Assembly: GCA_003285105.1 (NCBI GenBank)
Contig: CP030158.1
Coordinates: forward strand, 3,768,449 to 3,832,448
Direction: 5' to 3'
Source of the DNA: Roseithermus sacchariphilus
GTDB lineage: Bacteria; Bacteroidota; Rhodothermia; Rhodothermales; MEBIC09517
DNA: 64,000 nt
This document shows, one piece after another, positions 1-8,897 of this stretch; the first letter of the stretch is position 1; each line of letters begins with the position of its first letter. The notes beneath the pieces were generated by a model. The model saw only the letters and a program-made list of their open reading frames with translations, had not been told where the DNA came from and did not search any database. The translations under genes were made by a program, and so were the position numbers.

Positions 1-610
1 AGGATTCCTCCCAGCGGGAGCGGGCCTGCCGCGTGATGCGGATGCCGGCGATCTGGTCGGACGGCAGCGGGGGGATGTTGACGTTGAGCAGGATGCCCGG
101 CGGCAACCCGCGCCGGAGCACCTGTTCGGCGATGAACCGGGCCACACGGCCGGCCGGCTCAAAGTCGCCCCCCTGCCATTGACACAGGGAAAACGCCACG
201 GCGTCGATGCCCAGGATGGACGCCTCCGTCGCCGCGCTGACCGTCCCGGAGTAGATGATGTTGACGGCCGTATTCGGCCCCTGGTTGATGCCGCTGACGA
301 CGAGGTCCGGCCGGCGCGGCAGGAGTTGATTGACCGCCAGCTTGACACAGTCGGCCGGCGTGCCGCTGACGCTGTAGGCCCGGACCTCGCCCGAGGGGAC
401 GGAAAAGGCCCAGGGATGCGCCCGGACCGGGTCTCTGACGGTGATGGCATGACCGACGGCACTCTGCTCCGAGGCAGGGGCAACGACGAACAGCTCGCCC
501 AGGCCGTCGAGCGCGGCGGCCAGCGCGGCAATGCCGGGCGCCGTGATGCCGTCGTCGTTGCAGATGAGGATGAGCGGCGCTGTGGCCGCTCCGTTGCGGG
601 TATCGCTCAC
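1..610 (-). CDS. surE: 5'/3'-nucleotidase SurE, 3' end cut by window edge
   Basis: SurE is a metal-dependent phosphatase that dephosphorylates nucleoside monophosphates. The N-terminus carries the family metal motif ICNDDG followed by ITAPGI, then [14 protein letters not shown] and [10 protein letters not shown], which supply the conserved Ser/Asn metal ligands. The product begins at a GTG giving SDTRNGA; no in-frame ATG lies at a better position, and an AGGAA sits somewhat far upstream. About 203 codons are visible of the usual 250 or so; the C-terminus lies outside the window. It follows panB on the same strand with a gap of about 96 bp, so it is probably the last visible gene of that transcript. 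Confidence 0.93.
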   Translation of the reverse strand, partial: MSDTRNGAATAPLILICNDDGITAPGIAALAAALDGLGELFVVAPASEQSAVGHAITVRDPVRAHPWAFSVPSGEVRAYSVSGTPADCVKLAVNQLLPRRPDLVVSGINQGPNTAVNIIYSGTVSAATEASILGIDAVAFSLCQWQGGDFEPAGRVARFIAEQVLRRGLPPGILLNVNIPPLPSDQIAGIRITRQARSRWEES

Positions 611-706
611 GCAGATCGCTGGGTTTCCTGAAGGGGAAGCGATTCGAGAAAAGGGGCGGGATCACCTGCCCGGCTCCGGCCCCACGCCGGGCGGGTTCCG
701 CCGCGT

Positions 707-1540
707 TCAGTAGCTCTCGTCGGGGCCGGGGAACTGCCGCGTCCGCACGTCCCGGATGTAGGCCTGTACGGCGTCGGTGATCGTGTCGGCCAGATGGGCG
801 TAGTGCCGGACGAAGCGGGGGTTGAAGTCCGTCGTCAGCCCCAGGGCATCGTGCGTCACCAGCACCTGCCCGTCGCAATGCGGCCCGGCCCCGATCCCGA
901 TGGTCGGAATGCGAACAGACGCCGTGACCTGCTGCGCCAGCTGTGCCGGGATCTTCTCCAGGACGATGGCAAAACACCCCGCCTGTTCCAGCCGCACGGC
1001 ATCCCGGGCCAGCTCCTCCGCCTCCTGCTCCTCGCGGGCGCGCACCTTGTACGTCCCGAACTTGTAAATGCTCTGCGGCGTCAGACCCAGGTGTCCCATC
1101 ACCGGGATGCCGGCCGTGATGATCCGCTCGATCATGGGCACGATGGGCCGGCCGCCCTCGAGCTTGACCGCATGGGCACCGGCTTCCTTCATCACCCGGA
1201 TGGCCGACACCAGCGCCTTCTTCGAGTTGCCCTGATAGGAGCCGAAGGGAAGATCCACTACGACCAGCGCCCGGCGCACGGCCCGCACCACACACTGGGC
1301 ATGATAGATCATGTGCTCCAGCGTGATCGGCAACGTCGTCTCGTGCCCGGCCATCACGTTCGAGGCGGAATCTCCCACGAGAAGCACATCCACCCCGGCC
1401 TGGTCCAGGATCCGCGCCGAGGTGTAGTCATACGCCGTCAGCATCGCGATGGGCGTCTGCTCGGCCTTCATCTGCTGCAGCGTTTGCGTCGTGACACGCC
1501 GGGCGTTCTGGACGGCGGACGAGCGGATCTGCGTGCTCAT
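707..1540 (-). CDS. panB: 3-methyl-2-oxobutanoate hydroxymethyltransferase
   Basis: PanB transfers a hydroxymethyl group from 5,10-methylenetetrahydrofolate to alpha-ketoisovalerate to give ketopantoate, the first committed step of pantothenate/CoA synthesis, in the cytoplasm. The 277-residue length is a little above the usual 260-265. Visible motifs: [10 protein letters not shown], the metal-binding Asp57 in LLVGDSASN, Asp96 in [16 protein letters not shown] (Glu128) and the probable catalytic Glu195 in VLEKIPA, with spacing that matches E. coli Asp45/Asp84/Glu114/Glu181. The start is an ATG; a TATCTTCT promoter-like box lies about 63 bp upstream. It is followed by surE. Confidence 0.96.
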   Translation of the reverse strand: MSTQIRSSAVQNARRVTTQTLQQMKAEQTPIAMLTAYDYTSARILDQAGVDVLLVGDSASNVMAGHETTLPITLEHMIYHAQCVVRAVRRALVVVDLPFGSYQGNSKKALVSAIRVMKEAGAHAVKLEGGRPIVPMIERIITAGIPVMGHLGLTPQSIYKFGTYKVRAREEQEAEELARDAVRLEQAGCFAIVLEKIPAQLAQQVTASVRIPTIGIGAGPHCDGQVLVTHDALGLTTDFNPRFVRHYAHLADTITDAVQAYIRDVRTRQFPGPDESY

Positions 1541-1602
1541 GGGGCAATCGTTCCCCTACGATCATTCGTGCTACGGGCGGGGACAGCCATCGGCTGGCTC
1601 GG

Positions 1603-1610
1603 AGAAGATA
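1603..1610 (-). promoter_or_regulatory. TAnCTT-type -7 box upstream of panB
   Basis: Read on the minus strand this is TATCTTCT, close to the Bacteroidota -7 consensus TAnnTTTG. No clear TTG is seen at the -33 position. The assignment rests on similarity to other boxes in the window (14797, 15821, 35048, 51755) and is weak on its own. Confidence 0.3.
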
Positions 1611-1735
1611 CGGGATACCCCGGACCGACGATGTGATGGTTTGAGGAAGTGATACGCCGCAGCACGTATCCGTTCCGACCCGAAGCAGCCGGCAAGAGGA
1701 CATGGAGATCCCCGGAACGACCGGAGCGCCGGGCT

Positions 1736-1972
1736 TCAGGCGGCCATCGGCATGCCGCGACGCTGCATCTCCGCGGCGATGCGTTCCACGCGGTGTTCGA
1801 TCTCGTCGAGGCGGTGCTGCATGTGGCGGCGTTTCGGGCCGGAGGCATGATCCAGCAGCGCCCGCACGGTGGCTCGCGTGTGTTGCTGCTCCAGATAGAC
1901 GGCCCGCAGCTGCCGGTCGGGCAGCAACGTCAGGTGGCACATCCACACGTCGGGTTCATGCACGAGCGACAT
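1736..1972 (-). CDS. small hypothetical protein, helical, charged C-terminus
   Basis: A 78-residue product not recognised as any family. The start chosen is the ATG giving MSLVHEPDVW because GAGG lies 5-6 nt upstream; the frame stays open further upstream but that part reads as low-complexity Arg/Gly/Pro without a good start. The second half (from HTRATVRALL to the end) is predicted by eye to be amphipathic helix rich in Arg, Glu and His. It lies between panB and a tiny membrane-peptide gene on the same strand. It could be a cytoplasmic regulator or not a gene at all; codon positions look coding-like. Confidence 0.45.
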   Translation of the reverse strand: MSLVHEPDVWMCHLTLLPDRQLRAVYLEQQHTRATVRALLDHASGPKRRHMQHRLDEIEHRVERIAAEMQRRGMPMAA

Positions 1973-2139
1973 CAGGACCTCGTCGAGTCTGGGCCGATGC
2001 GGGGTAACGAGAAAGGGGCCGGGGGTGCCCTGCAAGATCCCTCCCGGGATCCGGGCACGGCCCCGAGAACGGGCGCATCCTTCCCTGCGCCGCACACGCA
2101 CCCGCCGGGTTTCTCCGGCGCATGGCCCGTTCTCCTTCG

Positions 2140-2259
2140 TCAGATGAAGAGGGGCGTCACAGGCGGCTCGGGGCGGCGGCGGGAGGCTTTGCGCGCGCCA
2201 AACAGCAGCATACCGAAGACAACAGCCGTGCCAAAGACCCAGTGTACGGTGGAACCCAT
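2140..2259 (-). CDS. 39-residue single-span membrane peptide
   Basis: Opens with MGSTVHWVFGTAVVFGMLLF and continues into a positively charged KASRRRPEPP tail, so it looks like one transmembrane helix with an Arg-rich cytoplasmic C-terminus (N-out by the positive-inside rule). The start is an ATG with a weak purine-rich GGGAAA upstream. No family is recognised. It sits just beyond the terminator of the bamA-skp operon on the same strand. The membrane-helix pattern in an otherwise Arg/Pro/Gly-rich background is the main support. Confidence 0.5.
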   Translation of the reverse strand: MGSTVHWVFGTAVVFGMLLFGARKASRRRPEPPVTPLFI

Positions 2260-2398
2260 GGTGTTTCCCGATTCGTTGGTGGCATACCATCTCCGGCCGC
2301 CTCACGTTCAGGGCCACGCCGGAACCGCTTCCATCGGCGTAGAAGGGGAGCGATACTCAGTCTATCGGGCTGCGATGAGACGGGCTTAAGCGCCCCAC

Positions 2399-2434
2399 AA
2401 AAAAAAGGGCGCGCCGTGACCGACGCGCCCTTTT
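2399..2434 (-). terminator. Rho-independent terminator of the dxr-skp run
   Basis: A perfect 7-bp stem GGGCGCG/CGCGCCC (2407-2413 and 2424-2430) is flanked by A8 on one side and T4 on the other. On the minus strand it ends in U8, placing a strong terminator just after the second skp gene. No plus-strand gene ends here. Confidence 0.9.
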
Positions 2435-2458
2435 CCGGCCGATGAGGGAGGTCGCAGA

Positions 2459-3022
2459 TCAGTTCGACGGGTTGGCCGCCGCCGTCTCCTCGTCCACCTC
2501 GATGCCGAGTTTCATCGCCACGGCCCGGGTGATGTCGACGATGCGATCCGGGTTGATGTAGAGGATGCCCTGGCCGCGGAGCACGATGTCCAGGCCCTGC
2601 TCCTCGGCCACCTCCTCGATGGCCGTCTGCACGCGCTCCAGGAGCGGCCGCATGAGTTCGGCCTCCCGGTTTGCCAGTTGCTGTTCGGCCTGAGCGGCGG
2701 ACTGCTGAATCTCGCCCTGCAGTTGCAGAAGCTCCTGCTCCCGCTCCTGCCGCCGCTCCGGAGACAGCAACGCCTGCTGCTTCTGGTAGCGGTCCAGCTT
2801 CTCCTGGTAGTCCTGCATGGAAGTCTGGAGGCCCTGCTGCATGTTCTGCGCCTCGGTCTGCAGTTGCTGCTGGATCTGGCGATACTCCTCCATGTTGAGG
2901 ATCAGCAGTTCGTGGTCGGTGAACCCGACCTTGAGCGCCTGCGCGTGAGCCACGCGCGCCGGGACGACCAGGCTGAGCAGAACCAGTACGGCCAGGACGG
3001 CGCCAGTCATTCGATGAGTCAT
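2459..3022 (-). CDS. OmpH/Skp family periplasmic chaperone, copy 2
   Basis: A 187-residue exported protein. Residues 1-28 are a signal peptide (hydrophobic LAVLVLLSLVV then AHAQ). The mature part has the OmpH layout: short beta start (LKVGFTDHELLILN), a long Gln/Glu-rich coiled-coil hairpin, and a C-terminal return (IEEVAEEQGLDIVL, then ILYINPDRIVDIT). Family role: a trimeric jellyfish-shaped chaperone that holds unfolded outer-membrane proteins in the periplasm for BamA. It directly follows a paralogous copy and bamA, and ends at a strong terminator. The start ATG gives MTHRMTG; an open frame continues upstream but is not coding-like. Confidence 0.93.
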   Translation of the reverse strand: MTHRMTGAVLAVLVLLSLVVPARVAHAQALKVGFTDHELLILNMEEYRQIQQQLQTEAQNMQQGLQTSMQDYQEKLDRYQKQQALLSPERRQEREQELLQLQGEIQQSAAQAEQQLANREAELMRPLLERVQTAIEEVAEEQGLDIVLRGQGILYINPDRIVDITRAVAMKLGIEVDEETAAANPSN

Positions 3023-3101
3023 ATGAGGGTACCTGTGTGCGTTGTCGTGAACATCCGATGGTTGGAAACAGGGACGGGAGGCGCGAACGAACGACACCCG
3101 T

Positions 3102-3662
3102 TCAGGATCCGCCCCGTCCGGACGTCGATTCAAGGTCGATGCCAAGTTCTTCCAGCACGAGGTCGCTGAGGTCGTACTGCTCACGGGCGAAGAGGAAGAC
3201 GAAGTCGCCGCTCTTGTCGAACACGAAGTCGTATCCTTCGGACGTGGCGACCTCCTCGATGGCGGCCAGCACGCGCTCCTGGATAGGCCGCATGAGGCGC
3301 TCCTGTTCCCGGAACAGCTCACCCTCCGGCCCGAAGTAGCGCATGCGCAGGCGCTCGGCTTCGTCTTCGGCCTGCACGATCTCTTCGCGCTTGCGCTGCC
3401 GCTCTTCGTTCGTATAGAGCAGTTCCCGGGCCTGATACTCCCGGAACATCTCCTCCACCTCACGCTGCCGCTCCTCCACCTCGGCCTGCCACTCCTGCGC
3501 CATCCGGTCGAGCTGCTGCTCCACCGTGGCATACTCCGGCAGGCGGCTCAGGATGTACTCCGAATCGACGTAGCCCACTTTCTGCTGCGCCCGGGCCGGC
3601 AGGACCAGACCCAGCAGGAGGACGACCGCTCCGAGGAGGGTCCGGGTTCGTGTCGTGTGCAT
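3102..3662 (-). CDS. OmpH/Skp family periplasmic chaperone, copy 1
   Basis: A 186-residue exported protein with a signal peptide ending PARAQ. The mature chain starts QKVGYVDSEYILSRLPEY, a typical OmpH opening, then a long Glu/Arg-rich coiled coil and the C-terminal segment VATSEGYDFVFDKSG. It differs from copy 2 mainly in composition: acidic/Arg-rich arms versus Gln-rich arms. The start ATG is preceded by AAGGAG at 8 nt, a good ribosome site. It lies between bamA and the second copy, so both are likely translated with BamA. Confidence 0.94.
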   Translation of the reverse strand: MHTTRTRTLLGAVVLLLGLVLPARAQQKVGYVDSEYILSRLPEYATVEQQLDRMAQEWQAEVEERQREVEEMFREYQARELLYTNEERQRKREEIVQAEDEAERLRMRYFGPEGELFREQERLMRPIQERVLAAIEEVATSEGYDFVFDKSGDFVFLFAREQYDLSDLVLEELGIDLESTSGRGGS

Positions 3663-3759
3663 GGCGTGTGCTCCTTCAAAGGATGGCCGAGACCCCCACG
3701 GGAGCCCCGGCCCGGTGTATCGAATCGTGGATGTGCTGCCCGGAAAACAGGGCAACGGC

Positions 3760-6270
3760 TCACTGCCCGAAGCCCTGCCCGAGCGAGAACTGGAAGAGCC
3801 ACCGCTTCGACCCGTCATGGCGCGAGGAGACGGGATCGAAGGAATCGAAGTTGTAGCCGTAGCTCAACTCGATCATGCCCAGGATCGGCAGGAACAGGCG
3901 CGCGCCCACGCCGGCGGCCCGGTAGAGCTTCGTGGGGTCGTACGTGCTGAAGCTGTCCCACGTGTTGGCGGCATCGACGAACAGATACGGCGCCGCCGAT
4001 ACCTGGGGCGACTGGATGGCCACCCAGCGCAGTTCAGCGCCGTACTTGTTCAGGATCGTCCCGCCCTCGGGGTCCCCCTCTCGCCGCGGGCCGATGGCCC
4101 GGGCCGGATAGCCCCGCATGTAGACGATGTCGCTCCCGAAGAAGTAGTAGAAGCCCTGCGTCTCGAACGGCGAGCCGCCCACGTAGAACCGCTGGAAACG
4201 CACCTCCTCACCCGTGAGCGAGCCGATGTAGCCATAGTCACTGGTGATGCCGAGGGACACCTTCGGGACGATGGGCACGTTCCAGTTGGTCTTGAACCGC
4301 CACTTGTGGTACTGGATGAAGTCGGCCACGGGCGGCGCCACCTCGAGCGTCAGTTGCACCTGAGAGCCGCTGCTGGGAAACATCGGGTTGTCCAGCGAAT
4401 TGCGCGAGAGCGTCTGCTGGAAGGTGACCTCCTGGCTGACCCCCTGCGGCAGGAACGGGTCCCAGTCGCGGTTGCTGAAGTACTGGTAGCGCAGGCCCGT
4501 CGAGCTGTTGAACATGTCGTCCGGCCACTTCAGCCGCTGCTCGTAGAAGATCCGGGCCGAGCTGGTGATGAAGCGCCCGGTGCTGGTCACCGTGGAGAGG
4601 TAGGTGTACGGGTTGCGACTGATGCGCGAGTGCGAGAGCGAGAAGCCCACGGGCGTCGGCCGGCCCCGGAACCACGGCTCGGTGAACGAGAGCGAGTAGC
4701 TCTGGTAGTAACGGCCGTTCGTCTGAATGCCGAGCGAGAGCTTCTGCCCGTCGCCCGACGGGATGGGCCGCCACGCGCCTTTCTTGAAGAAGTTCTGGAT
4801 GGAGACGTTGTTGAACCCGAAGCGCAGCATCAGAATCAACCCGAAGCGCCCCCAGGTGCCGGAGAGCTCGAGCTGGTCGCTCCCGACCTCCTCCACCGTG
4901 TAGCTGAGGTCGACCACCTTGCGCTGCTCATCGATGTTGATCCCCGGCCCGTCGGCCAGCGACTCCTGGCTGAAGTAGCTGAGCTGCATCAACCGGCGGA
5001 TCGATTCCTGGATGGCATCGCGGCTGAAGGTCTGCCCGGGGATCGTGTAGAGCTCGCGCCGGATGACGTGCTCCTTCGTCTTCTCATTGCCGGCAATCGA
5101 GACCGTCCCGAAGTCGTAGACGTCCCCTTCGAACACGTCGAAGTAGAGATCCAGCGAATCCCCTTCGACCACCTGGATCTGCGGCTGGGCGTTGAACCGC
5201 ATGTAGCCGCGGTTCATGTAGAGGCTGGCCACGTCCGAGCTGCGGCGGTTGCCGTACAGGTTTTCCTGCAACCGCGAGGCGTTGTAGACGTCCCCCTTCT
5301 GGAACCCGAGCGACTGCGTCAGCACGTGGTCCGGATACACCGTGTTGCCTTCCCACTCGATGTTGCGGATGTGGTACTTCGGCCCCTCGTGCACGGTGAG
5401 TTCCACGACGACCTCGGGCTCGCCGTCCTCCACCAGATAGATGGAGTCACGAACGATCTGGGCGTCGTAGTACCCGTTGTTGTTGTAGAACTGGAGGAGC
5501 TTCTGCAGGTCCTCCTCGTAGGCCTGCTCCTTGAAGGTCTCCTTCTTCCAGAAGCGCCACCAGCGGTCCTCCTTCGTCTCCTTCAGCTGCTTGCGCAGCT
5601 TGCGCTCGGAAACGGTCTCGTTGCCCCGGATGACGATGTCGCCCACTTCCACGCGCGGGCCCCGGTCGATCTTGAACGTCAGATCGACGCTGTTGTCCTC
5701 GTTGACCGTGCGCTCGACGTCGACGCGGGTGAGCAGGTAGCCTTTCTCCTCGTAAAAGTCGCGGATGATCTGTTCAGCCCGCTCGATGTCGCTGACCCGG
5801 ACGGGCATGCGTTTGATGAGGGGCACTTCTTTCTGGAGGTCCTTGCGATGGCTCTTTTTGATGCCGGTGAAGGTGTAATCCCGGAGTTTGGGCACCTCGG
5901 TGACGCGGATGGCGAGAAACACCCCTTCTCCGGCCCGCTGCTCCTCGACGATCTTGACGTCGTCGAAAAGGCCGAGCTTGTAGATGTTACGGATCGCCTC
6001 GCCGAGGGCAGGGTCGCCGGGGACGAGGATGCGCTGCCCCACGGCCAGGCCGCTGCTCTGCAGCACGTAGGTGCGCGTGTTCTCGTTCTCCACGCCCTCG
6101 ACGCTGATCCCGAGGATCTCCAGTTCCTGCGGCGGCTGCTCGTACGGACCCGCCGTGTTGCTCACGACCGGCGGCATCACCTGGGCGGCGGCCGATCCCA
6201 CGACCAGCAAACTGCCCAGCAGACTGCCCAGCAGACAGCATCCGACGGCTATTACGACTCGAAATGGCAT
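3760..6270 (-). CDS. bamA: Outer-membrane protein assembly factor BamA (Omp85)
   Basis: An 836-residue Omp85 protein that folds and inserts beta-barrels into the outer membrane. It has a signal peptide (residues about 1-29, ending SAAAQ), then repeated POTRA domains from about residue 48 to 440, and a C-terminal 16-strand barrel. The conserved loop-6 motif reads YMRGYPARA near residue 717 (family VRGF/Y). The C-terminus is aromatic-rich (WLFQFSLGQGFGQ), close to the usual terminal Phe signature. It sits between uppS and the skp pair, the order seen in many Gram-negatives. Confidence 0.97.
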   Translation of the reverse strand: MPFRVVIAVGCCLLGSLLGSLLVVGSAAAQVMPPVVSNTAGPYEQPPQELEILGISVEGVENENTRTYVLQSSGLAVGQRILVPGDPALGEAIRNIYKLGLFDDVKIVEEQRAGEGVFLAIRVTEVPKLRDYTFTGIKKSHRKDLQKEVPLIKRMPVRVSDIERAEQIIRDFYEEKGYLLTRVDVERTVNEDNSVDLTFKIDRGPRVEVGDIVIRGNETVSERKLRKQLKETKEDRWWRFWKKETFKEQAYEEDLQKLLQFYNNNGYYDAQIVRDSIYLVEDGEPEVVVELTVHEGPKYHIRNIEWEGNTVYPDHVLTQSLGFQKGDVYNASRLQENLYGNRRSSDVASLYMNRGYMRFNAQPQIQVVEGDSLDLYFDVFEGDVYDFGTVSIAGNEKTKEHVIRRELYTIPGQTFSRDAIQESIRRLMQLSYFSQESLADGPGINIDEQRKVVDLSYTVEEVGSDQLELSGTWGRFGLILMLRFGFNNVSIQNFFKKGAWRPIPSGDGQKLSLGIQTNGRYYQSYSLSFTEPWFRGRPTPVGFSLSHSRISRNPYTYLSTVTSTGRFITSSARIFYEQRLKWPDDMFNSSTGLRYQYFSNRDWDPFLPQGVSQEVTFQQTLSRNSLDNPMFPSSGSQVQLTLEVAPPVADFIQYHKWRFKTNWNVPIVPKVSLGITSDYGYIGSLTGEEVRFQRFYVGGSPFETQGFYYFFGSDIVYMRGYPARAIGPRREGDPEGGTILNKYGAELRWVAIQSPQVSAAPYLFVDAANTWDSFSTYDPTKLYRAAGVGARLFLPILGMIELSYGYNFDSFDPVSSRHDGSKRWLFQFSLGQGFGQ

Positions 6271-6484
6271 GTATGGGGAACGACGGTTGAAAACGAGAGG
6301 TGGTGGGGTGCCCGTCTAAACTGTGTGGGTCCGGGCGGGGTTTCGGGCATCGGGGGCGAAACGCGGCCCCTGACACGCCGGTACGCTGTCTCCAACGAAC
6401 GGCGGCCGCGTCTTATTGTGGCCCCGGGGCATGGGGGGTCGGGCACCGAAGGCATCGGCTCCCGGCCGTCCGTGCACGAAGGCC

Positions 6485-7306
6485 TCAGGCCTCGACCCGC
6501 CCGAAGCGCCGGTCCCGCTCCTGGAAGCTGCGGATGGCCTCGTAGAGCTGGGCGCGCCGGAAGGCCGGCCAGTACTCGTCCGTGACGTACAGCTCGGTGT
6601 AGGCGATCTGCCAGAGCAGGAAGTTGGAGATACGCTGCTCTCCCCCCGTGCGGATGAGCAGGTCCGGGTCGGGCATACCGGCCGTCGCGAGCGCCGCGGC
6701 AAACACGTCTTCGCCGATGTCCTCCACCGCCAGCCGCCCTTCCTGCACCGCGCGGGCAAGACGGCGCACGGCCTGAAGGATTTCCCAGCGACCGCTGTAG
6801 GACAGCGCCAGGCTCAGCACCAGCCCGGTGTTCGCCGCCGTGGCCTCGATCGTTGCCTGCAGGGCGGTCTGACAGGGACCGGGGAGTTGCTGCACGTCCC
6901 CCAGCACCCGCAACTGGATGTTGTTCCGCAGGAGGGTTTCGCGTTCCCGCTCGATGGAGTGGACGAGCAGGCTCATCAGCGCGTTGACCTCCTCCGGCGG
7001 CCGTTGCCAGTTCTCCGTGCTGAAGGTGTACAACGTCAGGTACGGCACCCCCAGCTGGGCACAGGCTTCCGTGATGTCCCGCACGGATTCGACGCCTTCG
7101 TGATGGCCCACGACGCGGCTTTTCCCCCGCTCCCGCGCCCAGCGCCCGTTGCCGTCCATGATGATGGCAATGTGCGCGGGCAACGCCCCGCGCTGCTTCA
7201 ACGCCGCCTGCGCCGCGTGGTCGGTGGCCTCGGGCGCCGTGATCGTGGTCGGAACGTCCTGCACCGCCTCGTACGTCGATGGGTTTGCGGAGTCGGGAAA
7301 GCGCAA
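6485..7306 (-). CDS. uppS: Isoprenyl transferase (undecaprenyl diphosphate synthase)
   Basis: Adds isopentenyl units in cis to farnesyl diphosphate, giving the C55 carrier lipid for peptidoglycan and O-antigen. The signature HIAIIMDGNGRWA lies at residues 45-57, with catalytic Asp51, and is followed by RVVGHHEG, TLYTFSTENW and the C-terminal LLIRTGGEQRISNFLLWQ. The length of 273 exceeds the usual 240-255 because of an N-terminal extension of about 40 residues rich in Thr/Ala; a start further downstream is possible but no internal ATG lies before the catalytic motif. It is flanked by rseP and bamA. Confidence 0.96.
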   Translation of the reverse strand: MRFPDSANPSTYEAVQDVPTTITAPEATDHAAQAALKQRGALPAHIAIIMDGNGRWARERGKSRVVGHHEGVESVRDITEACAQLGVPYLTLYTFSTENWQRPPEEVNALMSLLVHSIERERETLLRNNIQLRVLGDVQQLPGPCQTALQATIEATAANTGLVLSLALSYSGRWEILQAVRRLARAVQEGRLAVEDIGEDVFAAALATAGMPDPDLLIRTGGEQRISNFLLWQIAYTELYVTDEYWPAFRRAQLYEAIRSFQERDRRFGRVEA

Positions 7307-7372
7307 CAGCCAGGCAACATAGGCGCCTCACCACGGAGGCGCAATTGAAAAGCCCGTGAGAAACGGCGTCCG

Positions 7373-8785
7373 TCAGAGCCGCAGGATGTCGTTGAAGATC
7401 AGGAACGTCATGAACGCCAGCAACAGGATCATGCCGATCTGTTGCATGGCCATGCGGACGCGGAGCGAGGGCTCGCGGCGGGTGATCCCCTCATAGAGCA
7501 GAAAGACGAGGTGCCCTCCGTCGAGCGCCGGGATCGGGAGGATGTTGACGATGGCCAGCGTGATCGACAGCATCGCCACGATGAACCAGAAGCTGCGGGC
7601 GCCGGCTTCGGCGGCCTGCTTCGTCACCTGCGCCACCATGATCGGGCCGCCCAGGTTCTCGCGCAGGTTCTCGCGTCCGCTGAAGACCCGCCCCAGGCTC
7701 ACCGCCGTCGCCCTCGTGTTGACCCACGTATCCACCAGCCCGGCCCGGATGGCCTCCCCGAGGCTGTAGTCCTTGTGCCGCACGCCAAACTCCTGCGCCA
7801 GCATGGCCTCGTCCGGCGCCGTGACGCCCAGCAGATACCGGTCCTCCGGGTCGTAATACTGCGGGACGACCTCCGCCTCATAGATCGTCACCCCGGCCCT
7901 GCGGGCCACCACCTGCGCCGTCGTCGTCGCCTGCTGCACGAGCGAATCCGGGCGCTCCCAGCGGATCGTCACCGGCGTACGGCCGACCCGCTGGATCATC
8001 TCGGTCATCTGCTGCCAGAACTGCACCGGCTCCTCCCCGATGCGCACCACACGGTCCCAGCGTTGCAGGCCGGCTTCCTCGGCCGCCGAGCCCGGCATCA
8101 CCCCGCCGACCAGGCTGGGGCTGAAGGAGATGCCCAGCGACCCCTGCGAGCGGTTCAACTGGGTGATGATGTCATCCGGCCCCTGGAACGTGATCGTCTC
8201 GCCGTTGCGCTCCACCGTGATCGTGAACGGATCGGCCAGCAGCGCCTGCACGTCGAGCAGATCGCTGAAGCGCTCGGGGCGGGTGCCGCTGACGGCCACG
8301 ATGCGGTCCCCCGTGCGCAGCCCCATCTCGTAGGCGAGCGACCCCTCTTCCACATACACCGCGCGGACGTTCTCCGCCGGGATGTAGGACTCGCCGTAGA
8401 CGTACTTCAGCCCGATGAAGATGAAGCAGGCCAGCAGCACGTTGAAGACGACGCCCGCCGTGATGACGACGATGCGTTGCCAGACCGGCTTCGAGCGGAA
8501 TTCCCAGGGCTGGGGCTCGCTGGCTTCGAACTCCGCGTCCATGCTCTCGTCCACCATTCCCGCAATCTTGACGTATCCGCCGAGCGGCGTGGCGCCGATC
8601 ACGTATTCCGTCTCCCCGATCTTTTTGCCGAAGATGCGGGGCGGGAAGCCGATGGAGAATCGGTCGACGCGCATGCCGAAGAGCTTGGCGAACAGGAAGT
8701 GCCCCATCTCGTGCACGAACACGAGGATGGTGATGGCCAGCAAGACCCAGAAGGCGTAGGCAAGGATGTCGGTCAGGGCGTCCAT
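7373..8785 (-). CDS. rseP: Site-2 intramembrane zinc protease RseP
   Basis: A 470-residue M50 family protease of the inner membrane. The zinc motif HEMGH lies at residues 25-29 in the first membrane segment, and the third ligand is in LDGGH (Asp422) near the C-terminus. Between them are two PDZ-like domains (around residues 125-210 and 215-300). The family cleaves anti-sigma factors and leftover signal peptides. It sits in the dxr-rseP-uppS-bamA order. No anti-sigma gene is linked to it here, though an ECF sigma gene lies 42 kb away. Confidence 0.96.
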   Translation of the reverse strand: MDALTDILAYAFWVLLAITILVFVHEMGHFLFAKLFGMRVDRFSIGFPPRIFGKKIGETEYVIGATPLGGYVKIAGMVDESMDAEFEASEPQPWEFRSKPVWQRIVVITAGVVFNVLLACFIFIGLKYVYGESYIPAENVRAVYVEEGSLAYEMGLRTGDRIVAVSGTRPERFSDLLDVQALLADPFTITVERNGETITFQGPDDIITQLNRSQGSLGISFSPSLVGGVMPGSAAEEAGLQRWDRVVRIGEEPVQFWQQMTEMIQRVGRTPVTIRWERPDSLVQQATTTAQVVARRAGVTIYEAEVVPQYYDPEDRYLLGVTAPDEAMLAQEFGVRHKDYSLGEAIRAGLVDTWVNTRATAVSLGRVFSGRENLRENLGGPIMVAQVTKQAAEAGARSFWFIVAMLSITLAIVNILPIPALDGGHLVFLLYEGITRREPSLRVRMAMQQIGMILLLAFMTFLIFNDILRL

Positions 8786-8897
8786 GCGGGCAACGTGGAG
8801 TGGAAACGGCGGGTCGCTCGCGGCCGGGCGAGGCGCGTGGCCCCGGTGGCCCGGCGATCATCGTGCCGGAGACGGGATATCGGAAAGAATGCCGCCT

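Noticed and set aside
3655-6585. A very long plus-strand open frame opposite bamA
   Set aside because: Shadow of bamA in a GC-rich genome: composition is Val/Leu/Asp/Arg-rich with no domain, while the minus strand encodes a full BamA.
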